A model generated the notes under the pieces. The model saw nothing but the letters and a program-made list of their open reading frames with translations. It searched no databases and was not told where the DNA came from. A program made the translations under genes and the position numbers. A stretch of DNA of 17,504 bases from JAEVZK01 sp038202925 (GTDB lineage Bacteria > Armatimonadota > Fimbriimonadia > Fimbriimonadales > Fimbriimonadaceae), in contig JBBREM010000051.1 of assembly GCA_038202925.1 (NCBI GenBank), forward strand, positions 1-17,504. The letters run 5' to 3'. Numbering within the stretch: the stretch's first letter is position 1; every line of letters starts with the position of its first letter. Positions 6,164 through 13,585 of the stretch are shown here, piece after piece.

Positions 6164-6239
6164 GCGCGACGTGCCGTCGCGGCTACACGTGCTGCGCACG
6201 TACGCCGAAGGCGTGTAGCCGTAACGGCATGTGACGCGC
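6164..6239. repeat. long imperfect inverted repeat, family A copy 1
   Basis: Arms of about 26-28 bp (6164-6189 and 6212-6239) pair imperfectly around an inner ACGTGC-TGC-GCACGT hairpin. A 21-bp block at 6201-6221 is identical to 12098-12118, inside a similar element downstream of the isomerase gene. The right arm contains the GTG at 6231, which therefore should not be taken as a gene start. Confidence 0.75.
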
Positions 6240-6287
6240 ACTCCTGATGTCGCGCCACTCCCGAAGGGTGTCATCGTAGAGGAACCT

Positions 6288-7733
6288 ATGGGGGTTGTGA
6301 TTCCGGTTGCCTTCGACTTCACCTGCCCGCAATGCTGGATCGGCTTCTTGCAGGCTCAGCGGCTGCGAGCGGAGTTTGGCGTGGAGATCGATTGGCTGCC
6401 CTATGAACTGTGGCCGGAAGAACTGCCTTGGCCCGAGCCACGTCCGGCGATTCCCGAGCCTCCGGGCAAGCCGAAAATTCCGAGCCGGTTCGAGCTGCAA
6501 TTGAGGGCGGATGGGATCGAAATGCCGCCGGCCATGGGAAGCCGGCCCAAGCGGATGCGCGCGCACTACCCGCACGAGGCGGCGGCCTTCCTGAAAGTAA
6601 AGGAGCCGGAGCGCCTTGAGCACTTCATCGGAGCGGCCTTCCGAGCCTACTGGGAGCGCGGCGAGCGGATCGGGGACTTGGACGTGGTCTTGGAGCTTGC
6701 GGGGGATGGGGATGAGTTGAGGGAGGCTTTGGAGTGCCGGGCGTACCGCGATCAGGTCGTTCATTACGATGCGGCTGCCTTTGCCTCGGGCGTTTGGAAC
6801 GTGCCGACGTTTTGGATCGGGGGCGAGCGGTTTGCGGAGCAGCCGTATTCCGTCCTTGCGGAGGCGGTCGCGAGAGACGAAAGGGGAGAGACGAGAGACG
6901 ATTTGCGGACGATCTATGCTGACTTGGTGTTTCCGGCTTCGCCTTCCGGGCGGCCCTACACCTACATCAACATGGTCGCGACTATCGACGGCAAGATACT
7001 GACCGGCGAGCGGGACGAGCATGTGGTGGATCTGGGCTCGAAGGTGGACCACGAGCTGATGCGGCGGATCGAGGTTTCGGCGGATGCAGTGATGGTGGGC
7101 GCGACGACGCTTCGGGCTTCGAAGAAGAGTTGGAATCCTGGCGCGGCGAAGCGGATTGTCGTCACCCGGTCGGGCAACCTCGATCTAGACCATTGCTTCT
7201 TCTCGGGCGATGCTTATGTGGCGGTTCCGGATGATGCGAAGCTGGACGAGGATCGGTTGCGACGGAGCGCAACCCTCCAGGCGGACGAGGATCGGTTGCG
7301 ACGGAGCGCAACCCTCCAGGCGGACGAGGATCGGTTGCGACGGAGCGCAACCCTCCAGTCGGATGAGGATCGGTTGCGACGGAGCGCAACCCTCCAGGCG
7401 GATGAAGATCGGTTGCGACGGAGCGCAACCCTCCAGGTGCTTCGGGCGGGGCGGGGAGATGTGGACCTCAACGACCTCGTCAGACAGCTCAAAGGGATGG
7501 GCGTCGAAAGGCTTCTTGTGATGGGAGGCAGCACGCTGAACGCGCAACTGCTCAAACTGGGGTTGGTGGATGAGCTATTTCTGACCGTAGCGCCCAAGGT
7601 CAAGTTGGGCAAGGACGTGCCGACCTATGCCGATGGCGAGCCTCTGGCGCGGGGCGAGATTCAGGATTACGCCCTAATCGAGGAACACCGCGTGGGGGAT
7701 GAGCTGTTTCTGAGGTATCGCCGCAAACTCTGA
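6288..7733 (+). CDS. DsbA-like thioredoxin / RibD C-terminal reductase fusion with in-frame repeats
   Basis: A 481-residue two-domain protein. Residues 1-200 are a DsbA/FrnE-like domain: strand VVIPVAFDF, active-site CPQC (13-16), a long helical insertion and the cis-Pro loop VWNVPTFWIGG. Residues 221-481 are a RibD-C/dihydrofolate-reductase-like domain: GRPYTYINMVATIDGKIL, ADAVMVGATTLRA and ERLLVMGGSTLNAQLLKLGLVDELFLTVAPKV. That domain reduces pterin or pyrimidine intermediates with NADPH in known members. Residues 320-384 are five 13-residue repeats (DEDRLRRSATLQA type) in a loop after the strand YVAVPDD. The domain junction is encoded by GAGAGAC-type heptamers. ATG 6288 has AGAGGA 4 nt upstream and is preferred to GTG 6231. 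The stop overlaps the permease start (TGATG). I infer that one protein is made; its reaction is unknown. Confidence 0.82.
   Translation: MGVVIPVAFDFTCPQCWIGFLQAQRLRAEFGVEIDWLPYELWPEELPWPEPRPAIPEPPGKPKIPSRFELQLRADGIEMPPAMGSRPKRMRAHYPHEAAAFLKVKEPERLEHFIGAAFRAYWERGERIGDLDVVLELAGDGDELREALECRAYRDQVVHYDAAAFASGVWNVPTFWIGGERFAEQPYSVLAEAVARDERGETRDDLRTIYADLVFPASPSGRPYTYINMVATIDGKILTGERDEHVVDLGSKVDHELMRRIEVSADAVMVGATTLRASKKSWNPGAAKRIVVTRSGNLDLDHCFFSGDAYVAVPDDAKLDEDRLRRSATLQADEDRLRRSATLQADEDRLRRSATLQSDEDRLRRSATLQADEDRLRRSATLQVLRAGRGDVDLNDLVRQLKGMGVERLLVMGGSTLNAQLLKLGLVDELFLTVAPKVKLGKDVPTYADGEPLARGEIQDYALIEEHRVGDELFLRYRRKL
6872..6899. repeat. heptamer repeat GAGAGAC (four units, one diverged) at the domain junction
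   Basis: The units are GAGAGAC, GAAAGGG, GAGAGAC, GAGAGAC. They encode the charged linker RDERGETRDD between the DsbA-like and RibD-like domains. This is the third of four period-7 arrays in the window. Confidence 0.75.
7245..7439 (+). repeat. five tandem 39-bp in-frame repeats
   Basis: The units are 7245-7283, 7284-7322, 7323-7361, 7362-7400 and 7401-7439. They are nearly identical: differences are a few third-position changes (GAC/GAT, GAG/GAA) and the last codon (Ala, Ala, Ser, Ala, Val). Each unit carries the perfect hairpin GGTTGCG-ACGGAG-CGCAACC. At 39 bp a change in copy number never shifts the frame, and several other frames on both strands also stay open through the array. The unit is not seen elsewhere in the window. 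Confidence 0.95.
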
Positions 7734-8923
7734 TGCAGGCTGAACAATCCGCACCGATCCCGCATGTGAAAGCAGGGGGCGCGCGACGCCCGCTTGCGGC
7801 AGCCGTATACCTCCTGCGCAACACGGGCAAGACGATCCCGCTGATCGGCGTCATCATGCTCGCGGTGATGCTCGTCGCCGGCATCGTGGCGATGGTCAAC
7901 TCGATCACTTACTCGATCCAGACGATCTACCAATACTCCTCCAACTTCCTCGCGGTCAGCCCCCGGGGCGATCCGGACCTGACGCCTAAGCTGTATGACG
8001 AGGTGATGGCGGGCTCGCCGGTGCCGATCGAGCGGGTCGTTATGTTCCGGGCGGCTGGCACCCAAGTGAAGAGCCTGGTGGGCAACTGGCCGTTCGTGGT
8101 CTTAGGGATGAAGCGGCCGGACGCGGAGTTCTGGCTGAAGAGGCTGCAGATTACGCACCTCGAAGGCAGGTATCCGGGCCAGGGCAAGCCAGAAATCATC
8201 GTCAGCGAGCCAATTGCCCGCAACCTGCACCTGAAACTCGGCTCGGTGGTGCTCAAGCCAGAATTGCAGGAGTCCTACTCGCCCCATCCCGTGAAGGTCG
8301 TTGGAATCGCCTACACCGACAAGTGGACGATGATCGGCGACTACGACTACATGACGGAGAACTACTTTCCGCCTATTGACAACTTGCTCTTCTTCGCCTA
8401 CAACCGGGCCAATCAATCGAAGCTCGACGATTGGGCTTACAAGCATTTCAAAGGCGAGCGCGCCCAGCTCTTCGCGTACAAGGAGATCGACCGGCAGACG
8501 CGGACGATGTTCAAGACGCTGTACCAAATTTTGAACGTCGTGATCGCGCTTCTGGTGGTGGTCATCACCTTCATGATGGGGATGCTGATCAACATCTATC
8601 AGTCGCAGAGGCTGGTCGAATTTGGGCTTCTGCAAGCGTTGGGCTACACCAAGAAGCAGCTCTTGAAGCGCGTGATCAAGGAGTCGTTCGCGGTGGTCGT
8701 CATGGGCTGGTTGGGCGGGGTGAGTCTGGGCTACGGGTTCCTAGTGATCATTAAATGGGCGGTGATGGATCCAAACGGGTTTGGACTATTGCTCAATGAT
8801 CCCGTGGCCTTTCGGTACACGCTGCCGATTCCGGTTGCGATCATGATCGTGGCGGCGCTTACGGTGTTTCTGCGGTTTCGCAACTTCGACCCGGTCGGGG
8901 TGGTCGAGCGGAGGCTCGTTTGA
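7733..8923 (+). CDS. ABC transporter permease, MacB/FtsX type
   Basis: A 396-residue inner-membrane protein with the FtsX/MacB topology: one membrane helix (about 35-57), a large extracytoplasmic domain (about 60-262), then three helices (265-288, 317-341, 363-381). The conserved cytoplasmic coupling loop RLVEFGLLQALGYTKKQLLKRVIKES lies between helices 2 and 3, and the C-terminus is DPVGVVERRLV. Such permeases work as mechanotransmitters for lipoprotein release, export of peptides or antibiotics, or cell-wall enzyme control, not as simple channels. The ATG overlaps the stop of the fusion gene by one base and its own stop overlaps the ATPase start, so the three genes are translationally coupled. 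No MacA-like adaptor is next to it, and the substrate is unknown. Confidence 0.88.
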   Translation: MQAEQSAPIPHVKAGGARRPLAAAVYLLRNTGKTIPLIGVIMLAVMLVAGIVAMVNSITYSIQTIYQYSSNFLAVSPRGDPDLTPKLYDEVMAGSPVPIERVVMFRAAGTQVKSLVGNWPFVVLGMKRPDAEFWLKRLQITHLEGRYPGQGKPEIIVSEPIARNLHLKLGSVVLKPELQESYSPHPVKVVGIAYTDKWTMIGDYDYMTENYFPPIDNLLFFAYNRANQSKLDDWAYKHFKGERAQLFAYKEIDRQTRTMFKTLYQILNVVIALLVVVITFMMGMLINIYQSQRLVEFGLLQALGYTKKQLLKRVIKESFAVVVMGWLGGVSLGYGFLVIIKWAVMDPNGFGLLLNDPVAFRYTLPIPVAIMIVAALTVFLRFRNFDPVGVVERRLV

Positions 8924-9636
8924 TCGTCGCCGACTCCGCTTCGCTGGTCTATCACGATCATGGTCGCGAGGTGTTTGCGTGCAAGGATGTGAGTCTGGAG
9001 GTGCGGCCAGGCGAGTTCCTGGGCATCCTGGGGCCGTCGGGCTCGGGCAAGTCATCGCTACTTTATCTACTCAGCGGCCTGAAAACCCCGACGAGCGGGA
9101 CGATTTGCTATGACGGCAGGAACCTGAACTCGATGAGCGACGAGCAGCGAGCTCGGTTGCGGCTGCAGGAGTTCGGGTTCGTCTTCCAGCAGCCCTATCT
9201 GCTCGGGTACTTGTCGGCGCTGGAGAATGTGATGATTGCGGCACCCCGCCCAACGCGCGAGTCGGGGGCTAGTCTTCATGACGAGGGGCTCGCCTTGCTG
9301 GGCGAGCTCGATTTGGTGGAGAAGTCGCACCGGCAACCGCACGAGCTAAGCGGCGGCGAGCGGCAGCGGGTCTGTGTGGCGCGGGCGCTGCTCGGCTCGC
9401 CGAAGGTGATCTTCGCCGACGAGCCGACGGCGTCGCTGGACCACAAGAACGGCGCTCAGGTCGTGCATCTGCTGAACCGGCTGCGTGGCGACGGGTCGTT
9501 GGTGATGGTGACGCATGATCCCTCGATGCTGGAGGAGGCGACGCGTATTGTGCGATTGGTGGACGGGCAGTTGGAGCCGAACGTGTCGGAACCCCCATCC
9601 CCTGCCCCTTCCCCCACCAGCACAAACATCCGCTAG
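8920..9636 (+). CDS. ABC transporter ATP-binding protein, LolD/MacB type
   Basis: A 238-residue ATPase that should power the permease encoded just upstream. It has Walker A GPSGSGKSS (38-46), Q-loop VFQQPYLL (88-95), signature LSGGERQR (143-150), Walker B VIFADEPTASLD (163-174) and H-loop VTHD (197-200). The start is TTG 8920, overlapping the permease stop by 4 bp, with GGAGG (8910-8914) 5 nt upstream; no nearer ATG exists. The last 18 residues (NVSEPPSPAPSPTSTNIR) are proline and serine rich and unlike the family. They are encoded by the left arm and loop of a C-run/G-run palindrome, so the native end was probably near DGQLEP. Confidence 0.9.
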   Translation: MIVADSASLVYHDHGREVFACKDVSLEVRPGEFLGILGPSGSGKSSLLYLLSGLKTPTSGTICYDGRNLNSMSDEQRARLRLQEFGFVFQQPYLLGYLSALENVMIAAPRPTRESGASLHDEGLALLGELDLVEKSHRQPHELSGGERQRVCVARALLGSPKVIFADEPTASLDHKNGAQVVHLLNRLRGDGSLVMVTHDPSMLEEATRIVRLVDGQLEPNVSEPPSPAPSPTSTNIR

Positions 9637-9645
9637 GGGAAGGGG
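9605..9645. repeat. palindrome CCCCTTCCCC / GGGGAAGGGG spanning the ATPase stop
   Basis: Perfect 10-bp arms (9605-9614 and 9636-9645) flank a 21-nt loop. The ATPase stop codon TAG (9634-9636) lies at the edge of the right arm, so the left arm and loop are translated. It may also act as a transcript-end hairpin, though no T-tract follows. Downstream, at about 9695-9735, is a CCTTTCAG-to-CAGGATGACG stretch similar to that in other spacers. Confidence 0.7.
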
Positions 9646-9751
9646 TTGCGATCTGCCACTAGCGGGCGTTCGCATGTTTGCAAGAGTCGGCCACTCGAAG
9701 ATCCTTTCAGTTCGCAGGCTCACTTTCAGGATGACGAGCCTATCTACAAGC

Positions 9752-9757
9752 TAAACT
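9752..9757 (+). promoter_or_regulatory. -10 box TAAACT before dut
   Basis: TAAACT ends 8 nt before ATG 9766, with no Shine-Dalgarno in between. The same hexamer occupies the equivalent place in front of the oxidoreductase gene at 5153. Confidence 0.5.
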
Positions 9758-9765
9758 CTCCTGCA

Positions 9766-10206
9766 ATGAGCGACCACGTTCAGGTGCGGGTCACGCTGTC
9801 CGAAGGGGCGGTGCTGCCGGATTATCAGACTCCCCATGCGGCGGGGATGGATATTCGGTGCGCGCAGAGCTTTACCCTGTATCCGAACGAGCGGCGGCTG
9901 ATTCCGACCGGGCTGAAGATGGCCATCCCCGAGGGATACGAGGGGCAGGTTCGGCCTCGCAGCGGCCTCGCGCTGAAGCATGGCATTAGCTTGGTCAACA
10001 CGCCAGGGACGATCGACTCAGACTATCGCGGCGAAATCGGTGTTATTCTAATCAATCACGGGCAAGATGTCGTCACCTTCTCTGCGGGCGAAAGAATCGC
10101 GCAGATGGTGATCTGCCCGGTAACGCGCGCGGAACTGGTTGTTGTGGACGAATTAGAGAGCACGGAACGAGGAGAAGGCGGATTTGGCAGCACCGGACAC
10201 GGCTAA
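9766..10206 (+). CDS. dut: deoxyuridine 5'-triphosphate nucleotidohydrolase (dUTPase)
   Basis: A 146-residue trimeric dUTPase that hydrolyses dUTP to dUMP and pyrophosphate, keeping uracil out of DNA and supplying dTMP synthesis. All five motifs are present: AGMDIRCA (26-33), RPRSGLALKHGI (63-74), GTIDSDYRGEIGV (81-93) with the catalytic Asp, AGERIAQMVI (107-116) and RGEGGFGSTG (135-144). ATG 9766 gives the normal length; the frame is open 40 codons further upstream, but that part lies in repeat sequence ahead of the -10 box. Its 3' end overlaps the next gene by 23 nt, so the two are probably co-transcribed. Confidence 0.97.
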   Translation: MSDHVQVRVTLSEGAVLPDYQTPHAAGMDIRCAQSFTLYPNERRLIPTGLKMAIPEGYEGQVRPRSGLALKHGISLVNTPGTIDSDYRGEIGVILINHGQDVVTFSAGERIAQMVICPVTRAELVVVDELESTERGEGGFGSTGHG

Positions 10207-11278
10207 GGCGATCGCCTGCGACAAGTGCTTCGCGACGATTCCGCTTGGTGCGACGATCTGTCCCGAATGCGGCGCGCCGGTGAAGAACGTGACCACGGCG
10301 GAAGCCGAGGTGGCGATCTACCCGGAACTCGCGGCGGCAAATCTTTCGCGGATGCGCGGCGATTACAAGCTGGCCGAAGAGCAATTGCTGACGATCGTCC
10401 GGAAGTATCCCAACAATCCGAGCGCGAACGAGATGCTGGGCGATCTGGCGACGGAGCGTGAGGATTACGATCAGGCCATCCAGTGGTTCGAGCTTGCGCT
10501 TGAGATCCTGCCTGACTCGGCATCAATCGCGCGAAAGGTGCGAGGCGCACGGGAGCGGATTGAGAAGAAGGATGCTCAGGAGACGACGGCGAATCTTGGG
10601 ATTCCGAGCCAGAGTTCGAAGCTGCCCCTGCTGATCGGCGTTTTCACCATCCTCGGAATCGCGATCGCGATCGTGGCCTACATGATGGGCACGAGCGTCA
10701 AGGCGAAGTCCAGCCAACCAATCAACGTCATCCGCGCCGAGAACGGCTCGGTCGAGCAACCCAAGACCACCGGATCGGAGCCCAAGGGCAGCGGAGAAGC
10801 CGCGCCGGCGACCCGCTCCGGCGACTTGGCGGCGGAAGATCTCAACCTGACGGGCACGTTTCGCGAAAAGGCGACGGATGGCACGTCGATTCTCTCCGTT
10901 GCCCAGGACCCCCGGTCAAACAGCTTGACGATCACTTTCACGATGACCGGCGACCATGACCGAACGTTAGCGGCGCGGATCGCGCGCGACGCCTTCCTCT
11001 CCTTCCCCAGCTACAATTTCGTGACGCTACGCGGGGTTTCCGAAGGCAAGGTCGCGTATATGGCCGATGCGTATCGCACGAAGGTCGAAGAGACTCAGAC
11101 TCCGGCTTGGAAGCAGCAGCATCAGGACGACCCGGACGCCTGGATCGGGCACGTGCTTTCCACCGAGTGGGGAGCGGCGGCGGGCACCGGCTCGACCACA
11201 CCGCCGGATGCAGGCCCCGGCACTGCCGCGACAACGACAAGTACGGGCGGCGAGACGACCGGGACGACCGGCCAATGA
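10184..11278 (+). CDS. zinc-ribbon / TPR single-pass membrane protein
   Basis: A 364-residue protein with, in order, a zinc ribbon (Cys12, Cys15, Cys26, Cys29: CDKC and CPEC), tetratricopeptide-type helices (about 51-115: NLSRMRGDYKLAEEQLLTIVRKYP, LGDLATEREDYDQAIQWFELALEILP), a membrane helix (about 148-169, LLIGVFTILGIAIAIVAYMMG), a beta-rich C-terminal domain and a Thr/Gly tail. The topology should place the ribbon and TPR in the cytoplasm. The start is TTG 10184 inside the end of dut, with GAGGAG 9 nt upstream; no ATG is suitably placed. Similar zinc-ribbon-plus-TPR proteins are common scaffolds, but I cannot name a partner. It overlaps the next gene by 4 bp (ATGA). Confidence 0.8.
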   Translation: MAAPDTAKAIACDKCFATIPLGATICPECGAPVKNVTTAEAEVAIYPELAAANLSRMRGDYKLAEEQLLTIVRKYPNNPSANEMLGDLATEREDYDQAIQWFELALEILPDSASIARKVRGARERIEKKDAQETTANLGIPSQSSKLPLLIGVFTILGIAIAIVAYMMGTSVKAKSSQPINVIRAENGSVEQPKTTGSEPKGSGEAAPATRSGDLAAEDLNLTGTFREKATDGTSILSVAQDPRSNSLTITFTMTGDHDRTLAARIARDAFLSFPSYNFVTLRGVSEGKVAYMADAYRTKVEETQTPAWKQQHQDDPDAWIGHVLSTEWGAAAGTGSTTPPDAGPGTAATTTSTGGETTGTTGQ

Positions 11279-11994
11279 GGCTGTCGCTTCAACTCTTCAC
11301 GGTTCGCGAGGCGCTCGAAGCGAACCGGATCGAAACTCTCAGCGCGATCCGGTCGTTCGGCCTCGAATACGTGGAACTGGCGGGTTACGCCGGGGCGACG
11401 GCTGACCAGTTTCGGATTGAGCTGGGCGAGGCGGGCCTGATCGTCAGCGGTGCGCACACGATGCTGGATGCGCTAGAGTCCGATCTTGACGCAGTGATCG
11501 CGGAGAACGTCGCGTTTGGCAACCGATGGGTGATCGTGCCGTATGTGGGGGAGGCGGATCGCGTTTGGCCGGCGCTTGCAGCGCGGCTCAATCTGATCGG
11601 CGAGCAGCTTGCTTCATCCGGTTTGCGGCTCGCTTATCACAACCACGATTTCGAGTTTGGCGCGGACGGGGGGTTTAGGCAATTGGTGGCGAGGACGAAT
11701 CCTGCGTTCGTCTGGTTTCAGGTGGATGTGGGATGGGTGCGCTACGCGGGCGAAGATCCAGCGGCGTTGCTGCGCGAACTGGGTGAACGAGTCAAGCTCG
11801 TGCATTTGAAGGACCTACGGGCGGGCGACGATCCCCACGTCTTGGCGGGGGAGGGCGACGTCGACTGGGATTCCGTGCTCATGGAATGCGCCGGAGTGGA
11901 GTTTGGAGCGATCGAAATGGACGTCCCACCCAACGATCCACTCGCGGATGTCCGGGCGTGCGTGGAGTTTTTTCGGGCGCGCGGACTTGGGTAG
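11275..11994 (+). CDS. sugar phosphate isomerase/epimerase-like TIM barrel protein
   Basis: A 239-residue protein of the xylose isomerase-like / AP endonuclease 2 superfamily. The strand ends carry the expected metal and substrate residues: LSLQLFTVRE, YVELAGY, SGAHTML, LAYHNHDFEFG, WFQVDVGWVRYAG, VKLVHLKDLRAG, LAGEGDVDW and GAIEMDVPP. Members isomerise or epimerise sugars or inositol derivatives and often work with Gfo/Idh/MocA oxidoreductases like the one encoded at 5153. ATG 11275 overlaps the stop of the TPR gene and starts exactly at the first barrel strand; an upstream in-frame ATG at 11107 would add only out-of-frame TPR-gene sequence. The substrate is unknown. Confidence 0.88.
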   Translation: MRLSLQLFTVREALEANRIETLSAIRSFGLEYVELAGYAGATADQFRIELGEAGLIVSGAHTMLDALESDLDAVIAENVAFGNRWVIVPYVGEADRVWPALAARLNLIGEQLASSGLRLAYHNHDFEFGADGGFRQLVARTNPAFVWFQVDVGWVRYAGEDPAALLRELGERVKLVHLKDLRAGDDPHVLAGEGDVDWDSVLMECAGVEFGAIEMDVPPNDPLADVRACVEFFRARGLG

Positions 11995-12035
11995 AGGGAT
12001 TAGAGGATTGAAACCCTCTCCGTCCTCCAATCCTT

Positions 12036-12138
12036 AATGCGTCGCATGCCGCGACGGCTACACGCGCTTCGCGCGTCCCATTCCTCTGGAGTTGCCCTAC
12101 GCCGAAGGCGTGTAGCCGCGACGGCATGTCGCGCTGCG
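12036..12138. repeat. long imperfect inverted repeat, family A copy 2
   Basis: Arms at about 12040-12065 and 12109-12134 (both containing GGCTACACGC or its complement) surround a 43-bp middle. It shares an exact 21-bp block with copy 1 (12098-12118 with 6201-6221). It lies between the convergent isomerase and peptidase genes, where it could end transcription from both sides, though that is only inferred from the hairpin. Confidence 0.75.
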
Positions 12139-12180
12139 TGTGGACCGTGATTTCTGCCGCCGAAAGGAACGCCCGCGCTC

Positions 12181-13548
12181 CTACGCCAAGCTGCCCATAG
12201 GGTCCCAGGGGTCTAGCTCTACGGCGGGTTTCTTCAGCGCTTCGAGGATCTTCGGGTCGACGAAGCGCTTGTGGACGACAACTTCATACATGAACTCGTC
12301 GAACCAGGCGTCCGTCATTTGGAACCAGCCCTTGTTGCCCGGCTCCTCGCCCCAGGAGTTCTCGACCCTCCACTTGCGCGGCTTCGATTTATCGTCGAGA
12401 TCGACGCCGGTGAAGACCATGGCGTGGGTCATGAGCGAGTGGCCGTATTGCAGTCGCTCGGCCTTGCTCATGCCTTGCTTGGTGCCGTAAACGAGATCGA
12501 AGTCGAACATATCGAGGTCCATTGTGCCGAGGTCGCGGTCAAGGTATTTACCGACATCGCATCCGAACCAGACGCTTTCTCCCGACTCGATCTGCTTGAT
12601 CGCAGCCGCTTTGATGACGTCGATCTCCACGTTTAGGTATTCCGTCGGGCGGCCTCCCGTGACGTTGCCGAGGAACTTGACGGTGAAGGCGGTGTTGAAG
12701 TCATGGCCCGGCCGTGGGTCGTGGATGAGGCAGACGTAGTCGTCGAGGTTGAGGCCGACGTATTTCTGGTAGAACTCCTGCGGGGTCAGCTTGCCCTCGC
12801 GGTGGAAGGTCTTGTCCTTATCTCGCCACTGCCACTCGAAGTCGCGGGGCGGCTCGCCGAGGTGGATGCAGAGCATCCGGTAAACCTCGGCCATGTAGCT
12901 CCGCTTCTTCTCCTCCAGCGTTTCCATCGGCGCGCCTTTCTTGTGCGCCTTGCGCAAGAGCGCGGCATATTCGCGCAGCTTGCCGGTGAGCTGGTAGGAC
13001 ATCACCATCGTCGCCGAGCTGCTCTCGGTTTCCGGCATCGCCTGCTTGGGCACGACGCCGTATTTGTTGATCAGATTGACGAACATATCCCACTGCCCGC
13101 CATCGCCGAGCGGCGCCATGAGGAGCCAATCGAGGAGTCGGCTGCCGACGGGCTCGTCAAAGGTCTTCAGGATGTTGTCGAGGAAGTAGTTCGACTTCTC
13201 GAGCTTGTCCCAGAAGAGCGTGTAGTTCTGGCTCAGCTCGAACTTGTCGTCCACGTTCAGCGCCTTGATCGCGAAGGGGCGGAAGGTGTTGAGGGCGGCA
13301 AACATCCAGCATCGGCCGCTCGCCTTCTGGGCGGTGATGCTGTTTTCCGGGAGGTGGATGCTGAAGGTGTGGTCTAGCTCCTTCACGCGGCGGCGATTGA
13401 GGGAGACCTTGTTCAGGGTGGTCGTGCCCACCGCATTCATCGCCTGGCGGTAGCGCGGCTCACCGTCAAACTCGTGTTGAAATCGCTGGAGGTCTTCGTC
13501 GGTGATGGCGCCGTTGGCGGTGGAGATCGTCGGGATGGTTGCTGCCAT
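12181..13548 (-). CDS. pepC: C1-family aminopeptidase (PepC / bleomycin hydrolase type)
   Basis: A 455-residue cytosolic cysteine aminopeptidase of peptidase family C1B. The papain-like triad is complete: Cys80 in QKASGRCWMFAALN, His375 in MTHAMVFTGV and Asn397 in WRVENSWGEE. The insertions between Cys and His and the total length match PepC/bleomycin hydrolase, which forms a hexameric barrel with self-compartmentalised active sites. The last residues (LDPWDPMGSLA) resemble the C-terminal arm that enters the active site in this family, though it is longer here. The start ATG 13548 is preceded by TAAAAT 6 nt upstream, a leaderless arrangement, with no Shine-Dalgarno. It is a monocistronic minus-strand gene between repeats. 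Confidence 0.95.
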   Translation of the reverse strand: MAATIPTISTANGAITDEDLQRFQHEFDGEPRYRQAMNAVGTTTLNKVSLNRRRVKELDHTFSIHLPENSITAQKASGRCWMFAALNTFRPFAIKALNVDDKFELSQNYTLFWDKLEKSNYFLDNILKTFDEPVGSRLLDWLLMAPLGDGGQWDMFVNLINKYGVVPKQAMPETESSSATMVMSYQLTGKLREYAALLRKAHKKGAPMETLEEKKRSYMAEVYRMLCIHLGEPPRDFEWQWRDKDKTFHREGKLTPQEFYQKYVGLNLDDYVCLIHDPRPGHDFNTAFTVKFLGNVTGGRPTEYLNVEIDVIKAAAIKQIESGESVWFGCDVGKYLDRDLGTMDLDMFDFDLVYGTKQGMSKAERLQYGHSLMTHAMVFTGVDLDDKSKPRKWRVENSWGEEPGNKGWFQMTDAWFDEFMYEVVVHKRFVDPKILEALKKPAVELDPWDPMGSLA

Positions 13549-13554
13549 GTCTTT

Positions 13555-13560
13555 ATTTTA
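13555..13560 (-). promoter_or_regulatory. -10 box TAAAAT before the peptidase gene
   Basis: TAAAAT on the minus strand ends 6 nt before ATG 13548. It is the closest match to the TATAAT consensus among the start-proximal boxes of this window. Confidence 0.55.
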
Positions 13561-13585
13561 ACGCGGAGTCATCGAGGAGAGACTA

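Noticed and set aside
6231..6287. GTG 6231 as the start of the DsbA-RibD fusion
   Set aside because: It lies in the arm of a dispersed repeat. ATG 6288 has an AGAGGA ribosome binding site and begins at the first strand of the domain.
4997..6322. 441-residue open frame on the minus strand
   Set aside because: It lies antisense to the clear Gfo/Idh/MocA gene and runs through spacer repeats. It has no recognisable domain; the composition of GC-rich codons explains the openness.
7245..7439. CRISPR-like direct repeats
   Set aside because: The units abut without unique spacers and are translated in frame inside a reductase domain, so this is a coding tandem repeat.
12703..13377. 224-residue plus-strand frame
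   Set aside because: It is antisense to the peptidase with its intact catalytic triad, and its sequence is low-complexity Leu/Val/Glu without a domain.
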